A stretch of DNA of 64,000 nucleotides from GMQP-bins7 sp963776565 (GTDB taxonomy: Bacteria; Actinomycetota; Thermoleophilia; Gaiellales; Gaiellaceae): positions 62,001 to 126,000 of the forward strand of contig CAVZNF010000015.1 in the NCBI GenBank assembly GCA_963776565.1. Direction: 5' to 3'. The position numbers were made by a program, and so were the translations under genes. Below the pieces are notes generated by a model. The model saw only the letters and a list, made by a program, of their open reading frames with translations. It was not told the origin of the DNA and ran no database searches. Below, one piece after another: positions 8,831 through 16,522 of the stretch. The stretch's first letter is position 1. Each line of letters starts with the position of its first letter.

Positions 8831-9133
8831 ATGGTTGCGAACCGCATCCGGCACACCGTTGCGTTCACACTCGCCCATCGGCAGGGATCGGCGGAGGAGC
8901 GTGACTTCCTCCAGGCCGCGGAGAGCCTCGCAACCATCCCCGGCGTCGAGGCGTTCGAGCTGCTCGACGAGGTAAGTCCGAAGAACGGCTACCGGTTCGG
9001 GCTCTCGATGGAGTTCGAAAATCGAGCTGCGTATGAGCGGTACAACGAGCACCCCGACCATGTCCGCTTCGTCGAGGAGCGCTGGTTGTCAGAGGTGAGC
9101 GAGTTCCTCGAGCTCGACTACACCGCGCGTTAA
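8831..9133 (+). CDS. Dabb family protein (stress-responsive A/B barrel domain)
   Basis: This protein has 100 residues. The start MVANRIRHTVAFTL and the later PGVEAFELLDEVSPKNGYRF, followed by a helix with YERYNEHPDHVRFVEERW, match the small Dabb fold, a homodimeric alpha-beta barrel. Functions in the family vary and no catalytic residue can be pinned down. It follows the beta-oxidation genes by 9 bases and is probably cotranscribed with them. Confidence 0.82.
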   Translation: MVANRIRHTVAFTLAHRQGSAEERDFLQAAESLATIPGVEAFELLDEVSPKNGYRFGLSMEFENRAAYERYNEHPDHVRFVEERWLSEVSEFLELDYTAR

Positions 9134-9274
9134 GGCCGGCAACGCACGAAACGGCGAGCAGCCCGTGCTGACGCCGGCGACTGAGGTATGCTCCGACCGG
9201 TAGCGCTCGCCGGTCCATCAGACGCGAGCGACACACACTTAGGAAGGAGCGGCACGGAAAGACGTGCTGCCTGA
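9134..9274 (+). promoter_or_regulatory. Leader of the helicase gene with a hairpin
   Basis: This 141-base gap holds an inverted repeat, GACCGG at 9195-9200 and CCGGTC at 9210-9215 with a 9-base loop. A purine-rich AGGAAGGAG at 9241-9249 looks like a ribosome binding site but sits 25 bases before the ATG at 9275, which is too far for normal use, so the true start may differ or the site may serve a short leader. I see no convincing promoter. Confidence 0.35.
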
Positions 9275-11743
9275 ATGCACGAGGCTACGACCATCCCGAC
9301 GCTGACGTCGGACACATCCGAGAACCTGGCTGCTGCGGCCCGTATCGCCGAGTCCTGGTTCGGCGAGCCGTTCCTGCAGCCGGACGAGGATCCGCTGCAG
9401 GCGCTCGCGCCGGGCACCGCTCGACGGTCGGCGCTCGACGACGCCTTGGCCGAGATCGATGCCGGTCAGAAGAAGCCGTCTTCTCGGTGGAAGGTGCGCT
9501 ACGGGCTCATGCTCGGGCTCGAGCGCGTGCTCACCGAGGACCCGGTGCGGACAGCAGCCGGGACAGAGCTGCGACGACACCAGGTCGACGCGCTCGCCGG
9601 CATGCTCGCGGAGCTCATCGCTGCAACCCAGCGCCCTGCGGACGAGAACGGCAACGGACACGGCGCCACGAACGGCACCGCCATCGAAGTGGACGCCGAT
9701 GAAGACGCGGACGACGACTTCGACGCGGGATTCATCGACGATGAGCTGCTCGCGCTCGAGGTCACCGACGACGACCCCGGCGCGGTCCGGCGATTCCGAT
9801 TCCGTCATCCGACCGCATCCGGCAAGACGATCGCCGCCGCCGGCTTCGTCGAGGCGGCGCGCCATCTCGGCGTCCTCATCCTGACCCACCGCCGTCTTCT
9901 CATCACGCAATTCACGCGCGATCTCACCACCGAGGGGTACAGCGATCGCTTCACGGACGCGCTCGTGCCCGGGGTGACCGCGAACACCGACAGCCCCATC
10001 ACGATCCAGACGTACGCCTGGTTCGCGCGCCACGGCTCGGAGCTCGACCGCAACGCCTACCACCTCGTCATCTGCGACGAGGCGCACACCGCGCTCGGAG
10101 AGAAGACGAGCGCCGCGATTCGCGCCTTCTCGGAGCCGCTCTTCATCGGGATGACCGCCACCGAGCAACTCATCGCGAAGCAGGTCTCGGACGTCTTCCC
10201 CGCCTCGGTCGACGACCTGCCGCTCGGAGATGCCGCGCGGCGCGGGCTCATCGCTCCCCTGCGGTGCCTTCGCGTGCCGCCGGCGGCCGCGATCAACTCG
10301 GTGCCGATCGTCGGCGGCGACTTCGAGGAGCGCGCGCTCGCCGCTGCTCTCGACCACCAGGCCTTGAACCAGGCTGCAGCGAGCCTGTACCGGGAGCGCT
10401 TCGGCTCCACGCCGGGGATCGTCTACGCCGCAGGCGTGGATCACGCGTACAACCTCGCGCAGGAGTTCCGCGCCGCCGGCCTCAAGGCCGAAGCAGTATC
10501 GGGTCGCACGCCTCCGGCGCGCCTCGCTGAGACGCTCGCCGCCTACGAGCGCGGCGAGATCAACGTCCTCATCAACGCGATGCTCCTCGCCGAGGGCTGG
10601 AACTCGCCGCGCGCAACCGTGTGCATGCACCTCGCACCGACTGCGTCGAGACGCGTCTACCAGCAACGAATCGGCCGGATCATGCGCATCCATCCGCGCA
10701 AGGAGGCCGGCGTCGTCGTCGACTTCGTCCCCAAGGGGGCGACGCACTCGGAGCGCGTCGTGTCGCTCCACGCGTTGCTCGACTCCGACTTCTACCGCGA
10801 AGGCGCGCGTGTCACCCCCGCGCCGCGCCGCCGCCAGCAACGGCGCGCTCGCCGGAAGCTCTCACCGGTGCCGTGGCTCGTCCCGGTCACGCCCGACGTC
10901 GCGCGGCGGCTCGCCGTGATCCAGCGCGAGTGGCAGCGGATCGACCCGAAGTACCTCGACGACGACGAGCAGCGGTTCTGGGCGACCATCGCCGGTCGTC
11001 AGATCCGCTTCGACCAGCGCGCGGAGTTCGCCAAGAAGTTCGCCGAAGGTCGGGCCGGAAAGGGTGCGCTCGAGCAGTTCCTCGCGACCTGTGCCGCCGA
11101 GAACCCCAATCGGCGCCTGCGGATGACGGCGCTCATGGACCGCGTCGCGACACCAATCGACCGCGCCGACTTCGACGACCTGGTCACCCTCGTCACGCAG
11201 GCGCCGCCGTGGGAGAAGGATCGCGCAGCGGGAGTCCGCATCCTCCTACGAGCGGTCGGTGAGGGGAAGCCACTCGCGCCCGATCAGATCCTCGCGCGCT
11301 GGACGTGGCGACTCGCCCGTGCCACGCGCAAGGTGCAGGATCGGCGCGTCTCGACCGAGTTCCCCGAAGCCAAGCGCCTGCTCGGTGCCGCAGCGAACTC
11401 GCGTGGCTACCGGCACGAGGAGAACGTGAACCGGCTCGTCCAGGTTGCGCACGAGATGCCGCTTCCTGTCGGTGCGGCGCTTCTCGCCTCGGCCGACGGC
11501 TACACGCCTCGCGCGAACGGTGCGCTCGACCATGCACGCGAGGAGCTCGGCACGATCGGCGAGATCGCGAACGCGCTCGCCGACAACCTCCCGGTGCCGA
11601 AGCTCACGGCCCGCAAGTCCCGCCGGCGACGGCGCAAGCGCAGGCCCACGGTTGCGGCCACCGAGGCAGCGGGGGTCGAGACGGTCGAGAAGGTCGAAGC
11701 GGCCGAGCCGGAGTCAGCCGGGGACGTCGAAGACGCCGCGTAG
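9275..11743 (+). CDS. Superfamily 2 DEAH-box helicase-like ATPase
   Basis: The 822-residue protein carries the SF2 motifs in order: RRHQVDAL (Q-like region), Walker A RHPTASGKT (about 178-185), VICDEAH (about 265-270), GMTATE (about 292), a RecA2 domain with VLINAMLLAEGWNSPRA, and the arginine-finger motif QQRIGRIMRIHPRKEAG (about 460). This resembles the UvrB/type III restriction-like helicase class that moves on nucleic acid. An acidic insert (about 140-158) interrupts the region before Walker A, and the C-terminus is a basic tail followed by an acidic end. The roughly 300 residues after the helicase core are helical and unassigned. The exact substrate is unknown. Confidence 0.82.
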   Translation: MHEATTIPTLTSDTSENLAAAARIAESWFGEPFLQPDEDPLQALAPGTARRSALDDALAEIDAGQKKPSSRWKVRYGLMLGLERVLTEDPVRTAAGTELRRHQVDALAGMLAELIAATQRPADENGNGHGATNGTAIEVDADEDADDDFDAGFIDDELLALEVTDDDPGAVRRFRFRHPTASGKTIAAAGFVEAARHLGVLILTHRRLLITQFTRDLTTEGYSDRFTDALVPGVTANTDSPITIQTYAWFARHGSELDRNAYHLVICDEAHTALGEKTSAAIRAFSEPLFIGMTATEQLIAKQVSDVFPASVDDLPLGDAARRGLIAPLRCLRVPPAAAINSVPIVGGDFEERALAAALDHQALNQAAASLYRERFGSTPGIVYAAGVDHAYNLAQEFRAAGLKAEAVSGRTPPARLAETLAAYERGEINVLINAMLLAEGWNSPRATVCMHLAPTASRRVYQQRIGRIMRIHPRKEAGVVVDFVPKGATHSERVVSLHALLDSDFYREGARVTPAPRRRQQRRARRKLSPVPWLVPVTPDVARRLAVIQREWQRIDPKYLDDDEQRFWATIAGRQIRFDQRAEFAKKFAEGRAGKGALEQFLATCAAENPNRRLRMTALMDRVATPIDRADFDDLVTLVTQAPPWEKDRAAGVRILLRAVGEGKPLAPDQILARWTWRLARATRKVQDRRVSTEFPEAKRLLGAAANSRGYRHEENVNRLVQVAHEMPLPVGAALLASADGYTPRANGALDHAREELGTIGEIANALADNLPVPKLTARKSRRRRRKRRPTVAATEAAGVETVEKVEAAEPESAGDVEDAA

Positions 11744-11747
11744 CGCG

Positions 11748-12650
11748 CTAGCCAGGCCCGCCCGACTCCGGAACGTCACCGTCCGCCTCGCGCTCGCGCA
11801 AGAACCGGGTGATCTCGGCAGCGAGCGCATCGCCGGAGACGAGGTCATCAGACTCCTCGAGCCAGTCGAGTGAGTCCGTGCGGCGCTCGAGCTCCTCGAC
11901 ATAGCCGGCCGTCTCGGTATCGGTGGCAACCGCTTGCGAGACCTGCTCGACGTACTCCTCGGACGCCTCGGTGAGCTCGGTCACATCGATGTCCGTCGCG
12001 AGCACGCCGGCGAGCCGCTCGCAGAGCGCCTTCGCGGCCGGCGGGCTCGGCGCGAGCTGTACGTAGTGCGGCACTGCCGCCCACAGGCTCACGGACGGGA
12101 TGCCAACTCGACGGCACGAGTCGAGAAGCACGCCGACGATCCCGGTCGGGCCCTCGTAGCGCGAGAGCTGCAGCCCGAGCTCGTCGACGAGCTGCGGATC
12201 CGTCGCAGCGCCCGTGACCGGTGAGGGTCGCGTGTGCGGGACATCCGCGACGAGCGCGCCGAGCGTCACCGCAAGCTCGACGCCGAGGTCGCGTGCGAGG
12301 TCGGTGACGATCTCGCTGAACGTCCGCCAGCGGTAGTTCGGCTCGACGCCGACGAGCAGGATCGCATCGCGATCGGCGCCGGGGATGCGCGCTCGGTAGA
12401 ACGTGTTCTCCGGCCACTCGATCTTCCGTGTCCGACCCTCCTCGAGCGAGACCATCGGACGCGTCGCCTGGAAGTCGACGAAGAGCTCGGGGTCGATGTC
12501 GGCGAACTTCCTCGCGCCCCAGAGCCGCGCGAGGTAGCCGGCCGCGAGGGTGGCAGCCTGCCCTCCGTCGTTCCATCCGCGAAATGCGCCGATGAGGACG
12601 GGCCGCTCGAGCGACGTCGGTCGCTCGTGGATCCTGAGCTCACGCGCCAT
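11748..12650 (-). CDS. PAC2 family protein
   Basis: The protein has 300 residues. RPVLIGAFRGWNDGGQAAT and the later LVGVEPNYRWRTFSEIV match the PAC2 family, named after the eukaryotic proteasome assembly chaperone and common in Actinobacteria, where its role is unsettled. LLDSCRRVGIPSVSLWAAVPHYV is the second conserved core block, and the C-terminal 70 residues are acidic and helical. The ATG at 12650 follows the CtaA stop by 9 bases on the same strand. It converges with the helicase gene, separated by 4 bases. Confidence 0.9.
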   Translation of the reverse strand: MARELRIHERPTSLERPVLIGAFRGWNDGGQAATLAAGYLARLWGARKFADIDPELFVDFQATRPMVSLEEGRTRKIEWPENTFYRARIPGADRDAILLVGVEPNYRWRTFSEIVTDLARDLGVELAVTLGALVADVPHTRPSPVTGAATDPQLVDELGLQLSRYEGPTGIVGVLLDSCRRVGIPSVSLWAAVPHYVQLAPSPPAAKALCERLAGVLATDIDVTELTEASEEYVEQVSQAVATDTETAGYVEELERRTDSLDWLEESDDLVSGDALAAEITRFLREREADGDVPESGGPG

Positions 12651-12659
12651 TGACCAAGC

Positions 12660-13577
12660 CTACTGGCGGGTCAGCGGAGCAGGCGGCCTCCAGAGGATGA
12701 ACGCGAGGCCGAGGCTGAATGCCCAGATCGCCGCCGCCAGCGCGACATGGACGAGGACGAGCCCCCACGGCAGCGCGTTGCGGTACTGCACCTCGCCCAC
12801 GATCGCCTGCGCGACGAGCACGACGAGCAGACCTCCCCAGACGCGGAGCAAGCCCGGATAGCTCCCTCTCAGCCGGCTGAGGAGCCAGCCGACGACCAGC
12901 ACGCCGATCCCGAACGCCGCAGCGACGCGAACGTGAACGTGAACGGTGTCGACGATCCCGAGGCCGAGGCGCTCGACGTCGTCGCTCGAGCCGGGGTGCG
13001 GGCCGGACGCTGTGGCGACCGCCCCCGTCACGACGAGCGCGATGCACGTCGGGAGACCGACGCACGTGACGAGCAGGCGGAGCCAGAGAGCGCCGGCCGG
13101 CGCTGCGAGGCCGTCTCGCAGGCTCCACGCCTCGAGTGCCGCGACGAGCGCGAGCCCGAAGGCGGTGAGCCCGAGCAGGAAGTGCGTCATCACCGCGAGC
13201 GGATGGAGGTCGAGCGCGATCGTGATGCCGCCCATCGGAATCTGCGCGACCGCAACGAGGAAGGCGCCGAGCGCGGCCCACCGTCCCCAGCCGGAGAGCC
13301 CAACGGCTCGACGCGACGCGACGAACGTCACGAGCGTCATGACGATTCCGACGAGGGCGACCATCCGGTTTCCGAACTCGACGAACGCATGGAAGCCCTG
13401 CTCCGGGTAGGGCCTGTCGCCGCAGCTCGGCCAGTTCTCGCAGCCGAGCCCCGAGCCGGTCAGGCGGACAAATGCACCCGACGCGATGACGAGGAAGAGC
13501 ACCGCGCCGGATGCGGTCGCAATTCGCAGGTACGTGCCCGCAGAGACGGACCGAGGGCGTGCGACGGCGATGGCCAC
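12660..13577 (-). CDS. ctaA: Heme A synthase (COX15/CtaA family)
   Basis: CtaA converts heme O to heme A for cytochrome c oxidase in the membrane. The 305-residue protein has eight hydrophobic helices in two four-helix halves. Predicted heme-ligand histidines sit in FHAFVEFGNRMVA, DLHPLAVMTHFLLGL and VHVHVRVAAAFG. The extracellular loop LGCENWPSCGDRPYPEQ carries the cysteine pair found in many bacterial CtaA proteins, and a second cysteine occurs in LLVTCVGLPTCIAL. The GTG at 13577 overlaps the stop of selD by one base, indicating translational coupling with that gene. Confidence 0.92.
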   Translation of the reverse strand: MAIAVARPRSVSAGTYLRIATASGAVLFLVIASGAFVRLTGSGLGCENWPSCGDRPYPEQGFHAFVEFGNRMVALVGIVMTLVTFVASRRAVGLSGWGRWAALGAFLVAVAQIPMGGITIALDLHPLAVMTHFLLGLTAFGLALVAALEAWSLRDGLAAPAGALWLRLLVTCVGLPTCIALVVTGAVATASGPHPGSSDDVERLGLGIVDTVHVHVRVAAAFGIGVLVVGWLLSRLRGSYPGLLRVWGGLLVVLVAQAIVGEVQYRNALPWGLVLVHVALAAAIWAFSLGLAFILWRPPAPLTRQ

Positions 13578-14599
13578 TACTGGAGCACGACCCCCGAGCC
13601 CGGCTCGACGCGGCCGATCCGCGCGGCGAGTAGACCGGCGGCAGCGAATGTCGCCTCGAGTACGGAGGCCCTCTCGCTGGGCATCGACACGAGCAGGCCC
13701 CCTGCGGTTTGCGGGTCGAATGCGAGAGCCTCGGCCTCCGGACCGGCGCTGCTCTCCACATGCGGTTCCGCGAAATCCCGATTGCGGCGGTCGCCACCCG
13801 TGCGCACGCCGTCGGCCGCCAGCTCGAGCGCACCGGGGAGCGCAGGCAGCGAGCTCGCGTCGAGCACGACGCGTACGCCGCTCCTCGATGCGAGCTCGTG
13901 CACATGGCCGAGCAGCCCGAATCCGGTGACGTCGGTCACGGCGTTCGGCTCGAACGGTCGGAGGACGTTGGCCGCCTCTTTGTTCAGCTCGAGCATCGAC
14001 TCGATCGCCGCCTCGAGCGCTCCTGCGGGTGCGATTCCGTCTCGCCCCGCCTGCAGGACGATCCCCGTTCCCAGACGCTTGGTGAGGAACAGGACGTCGC
14101 CCGGTTGTGCCCCCGCCTTCGACCAGACCCGCTGCGGATGCACCGTGCCGACGACGGCGAGCCCGTACTTCGGCTCCGCGTCGCGGATCGTGTGCCCCCC
14201 GGCGAGGATGGCGCCCGCTTCGCGAACGCGCTCGTCCGCGCCGGACAGCACGTCGCCGAGCACCTCGACCGGGAGCTCCTCCGGGAACGCGGCGACCGAG
14301 AGCGCGAGCAGGGGCAGGCCACCCATCGCGAAGACATCGTTCAGCGCGTTCGTCGCGGCGATGGCGCCGAACGTGCGCGGATCGTCGACGAGTGGGGGGA
14401 AGAAGTCGACCGTGAACACGATCGCGCGCTCGTCGTCGAGCCGGTAGACGGCGGCGTCGTCCGCGGGGTCGAGGCCGACGAGAAGATCCTCGGCATCGGC
14501 GGGAACGAGCCCGGCGAGAAGCGTCTCGAGCCGCGCCGCGGAGTACTTCGCGGCGCAGCCGCCGACCCGAGTGAGCGACGTGAGCGCAACCGTCTCCAC
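13577..14599 (-). CDS. selD: Selenide, water dikinase
   Basis: SelD makes selenophosphate from selenide and ATP for selenocysteine or selenouridine synthesis. The N-terminus shows LTRVGGCAAKYS: the cysteine replaces the Sec/Cys at the catalytic position (Cys17 in E. coli), the next cysteine of E. coli is alanine here, and the essential lysine is present. Further AIRS-type ATP-binding blocks are GLDPADDAAVYRLDD, FTVDFFPPLVDDPRTFGAIA, LAGGHTIRDAEPKYGLAV and ALAFDPQTAGGLLV. I chose the GTG at 14599; the open frame upstream (to 14761) runs through the terminator-like hairpin and does not look like protein. No selA, selB or tRNA-Sec lies next to it. Confidence 0.92.
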   Translation of the reverse strand: METVALTSLTRVGGCAAKYSAARLETLLAGLVPADAEDLLVGLDPADDAAVYRLDDERAIVFTVDFFPPLVDDPRTFGAIAATNALNDVFAMGGLPLLALSVAAFPEELPVEVLGDVLSGADERVREAGAILAGGHTIRDAEPKYGLAVVGTVHPQRVWSKAGAQPGDVLFLTKRLGTGIVLQAGRDGIAPAGALEAAIESMLELNKEAANVLRPFEPNAVTDVTGFGLLGHVHELASRSGVRVVLDASSLPALPGALELAADGVRTGGDRRNRDFAEPHVESSAGPEAEALAFDPQTAGGLLVSMPSERASVLEATFAAAGLLAARIGRVEPGSGVVLQ

Positions 14600-14687
14600 G
14601 CCGAGACTGTACGCGGAAGGAAATCGCACGGGCAGTGCGAACACCCTCGGCTGGAGAGTTCCATCCCCTTCTCCTCTCCCCCTGACG

Positions 14688-14723
14688 CAGCGGCCGCCGC
14701 CCCCTCGGCGGCCGCTGGTTTTT
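14688..14723 (+). terminator. Strong hairpin with T-run (plus strand)
   Basis: A perfect 12-bp stem, CAGCGGCCGCCG at 14688-14699 and CGGCGGCCGCTG at 14706-14717, with a 6-base loop, is followed by GTTTTT. That is a textbook intrinsic terminator reading left to right. No plus-strand gene lies upstream, because selD is on the other strand, and the SDR starts 52 bases downstream. It could end an unseen plus-strand transcript, attenuate the SDR gene, or block readthrough into it. Confidence 0.7.
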
Positions 14724-14775
14724 GACGGGTGCTCCCAACCTCGGCTCCCTGCGCGCTCCACATAGACTCGCGCGC

Positions 14776-15456
14776 ATGCCGTCGGCGCTCATTACTGGCG
14801 GGTCGTCGGGGATCGGATTGGCGATTGCTCGTGCTCTGCGTGAGGACGGGTACGAGCTCACGCTGGTCGCACGCAGGCCCGAGCCGCTCGAGGAGGCCGC
14901 GGCGCAGCTCGACGCCCTGGCCGTTCCCGCCAACCTCGGGGATGCCGACGAGTGCGTCCGGGTCGTCGCCGCCCACGCCGAGCGCTACGGCGGAATGGAC
15001 GTGCTCGTCAACTCGGCCGGAATCGGCGTGGGCGGTACGTTCGCGGAGCAGGACACGAAGAAGATCGCGCTCCAGCTCGACGTGAACCTCCGCGCGACGC
15101 TCGTGATCACGCGCGAATCGCTGCAACACCTGCGCGTATCTCGTGGACAGGTCATCACGCTCGCGTCGATCGCGGGCACGATCCCCACACCGGGTCTCGC
15201 GGTCTACGGAGCGACGAAAGCAGCGCTCATCGCGTGGACGACGTCGCTGAACCGCGAGGAAGCCGAGCACGGCATCCGTGCGACGGCCATCTCGCCCGGA
15301 TTCGTCGCAACGCGAATGACCGAGTGGACGGGGCTCCCGGACGAGGAGCAGATCTCACCCGACGACATCGTCGCACTCGTTCGTGCGGTTCTCTCGCTCA
15401 GCCCGATGGCACGCGTGCCGAACATCGTGGTCGAGCGGCTCGGCGACACCTACTGA
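14776..15456 (+). CDS. Short-chain dehydrogenase/reductase (SDR)
   Basis: The protein has 226 residues. The cofactor motif is ALITGGSSGIGLAIARAL at the N-terminus, NSAGIGVGG is the NNAG-type motif, the catalytic serine lies in VITLASIAGTIP, and YGATKAALIAW holds the catalytic tyrosine and lysine. ISPGFVATRMTEW follows. These are the hallmarks of classical SDRs that oxidise or reduce alcohols and ketones with NAD(P). The substrate is not predictable. The ATG at 14776 was chosen because the nucleotide-binding motif begins three residues later. The 3' end overlaps the convergent lipoprotein gene by 7 bases. Confidence 0.92.
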   Translation: MPSALITGGSSGIGLAIARALREDGYELTLVARRPEPLEEAAAQLDALAVPANLGDADECVRVVAAHAERYGGMDVLVNSAGIGVGGTFAEQDTKKIALQLDVNLRATLVITRESLQHLRVSRGQVITLASIAGTIPTPGLAVYGATKAALIAWTTSLNREEAEHGIRATAISPGFVATRMTEWTGLPDEEQISPDDIVALVRAVLSLSPMARVPNIVVERLGDTY

Positions 15457-16380
15457 GCGGGGACCAGCTTCTCCCGTACCGCGGTCTCCAGTTCGTTCAC
15501 CGACACGGTCCCCTCGAAGCGATCCACGATCGTCCCCCTGCCGTTCACGAGGAACGTCCACGGCTCGGTCGGGAGCTTCCACTCCTTCATCCACCGGTTG
15601 TAGCCCTTGGCCGGGTCGTTGTCCTCGTATACCTCGACGTGGATGAAGCGGACGACGGTCGTCGTCGAGGCGTCGCTGTACCTCCTCCACGACGTCGACG
15701 ACCGGCCCGCACGTCCTGCTCGCGCAGAACTTGGGCGTCGCGAACGTCACGACGAACGGCACGTTCGCATGCAACGAGCCGGCAACGGAGTAGCGTAGGA
15801 GCGACTCGTCGGGCGGGGTGCGAGTCGTCAGCTTCGAGGTGTCGCCGCCCGTCGATGCGAGCGTCGGCGTCTTCGACGCAATCGCGGGGTCGCCGACGTC
15901 GGGAGGTGCGTCCTCCTTCACGACGACGACGTTCCCGAGCGCCTGCACCTTGGTGCTCCCGCCCTCCGGCTCGGCGAGCATCCAGTACTTGCCGACGCGC
16001 GGCAGCTTCACGTTGGCGACGTAGATGTGCGTCGCGTCGGCCTCGGCGCCACCGGGCACGCCGATCCGCTCGAGCTTCGCCTCGGTTTCCAGGAACGGAC
16101 GGGCGTCGAGCGCGTTCGCGACCCAGACGCGGGCCGTCGGAAGCGTGACCGCCTGGCCCTGGGCGTCCGCCACCAGGAACGAGACACGGACGTTGCCGGG
16201 CTCGTGATTCTCCGTGCCTGGAATGACAGCGACGTCGTCCCCGGGAGCGCGCCAGAGCTGCTCGAGCGTCGACCCTCCGCCAGGCTCCGTCGAGGTTGCG
16301 GTCGGATCTCCATCGGACCCGCCGCAACCTGCAACGACGAGCAGGCACGACAGCACGGTCAGTGCCGCAGCGGGGCGCAT
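15450..16380 (-). CDS. Thioredoxin-like lipoprotein (one frameshift)
   Basis: The protein begins with a lipoprotein signal peptide, ending in the lipobox LLVVAGCGG, so the mature protein is lipid-anchored outside the membrane. A beta-rich middle domain leads to VTFATPKFCASRTCGPVVDV, which contains the CX4C pair of the actinobacterial TlpA/SCO1-like thioredoxin fold. The frame then breaks near 15665; the true C-terminus continues in another frame with VRFIHVEVYEDNDPAKGYNR and TEPWTFLVNGRGTIVDRFEG to a stop at 15450. It is likely a redox or electron-transfer protein. Its start overlaps the small peptide ORF, so it probably shares an operon with the XRE-TPR regulator. Confidence 0.82.
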
Positions 16381-16508
16381 AGGCGCCCGAGTGTAGCCGT
16401 GGTGTTCCTAGCTCCCGTCAGGCCAGGAGTGGTGCGGGCGGCACAATGCCCGAGCCACGCCGCCAGCAGAGCAAGGTTGACGAGCAGGAGAAGCAGCCTC
16501 GGCTTCAT
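16359..16508 (-). CDS. 49-aa signal-peptide-like ORF after the XRE-TPR regulator
   Basis: An ATG at 16508 has a near-perfect ribosome binding site, AGGAGG at 16514-16519, five bases upstream and only 15 bases after the regulator's stop codon. The translation begins MKPRLLLLLVNLALLAAWLG, a short basic n-region then a 16-residue hydrophobic core, followed by HCAARTTPG and a short polar tail rich in T, R and L. It overlaps the start of the lipoprotein gene by 22 bases in another frame. It could be a secreted signalling peptide, a membrane micropeptide or a coupling leader. No family is recognised. Confidence 0.55.
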   Translation of the reverse strand: MKPRLLLLLVNLALLAAWLGHCAARTTPGLTGARNTTATLGRLCAPLRH

Positions 16509-16522
16509 GGCGACCTCCTCTC

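Noticed and set aside
6835..8904. Single 689-residue frame, or programmed frameshift, in the FadB-like gene
   Set aside because: After about 7750 the first frame is arginine-rich nonsense. No slippery heptamer is visible at the seam, and many other genes here have similar single-base shifts.
9239..10840. Long open frame (533 residues) on the minus strand across the helicase gene
   Set aside because: It is a high-GC antisense shadow with no protein family and an arginine-aspartate-rich composition; the plus-strand frame carries all helicase motifs.
13577..14599. SelD as a selenoprotein
   Set aside because: The catalytic position is encoded by a normal cysteine codon, not TGA.
14600..14775. 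Possible tRNA-Sec next to selD
   Set aside because: I looked for an 8-bp acceptor stem and a TCA anticodon loop on both strands. The only TCA-containing stretch (minus strand, about 14720) has no anticodon stem. The strong hairpin is a terminator.
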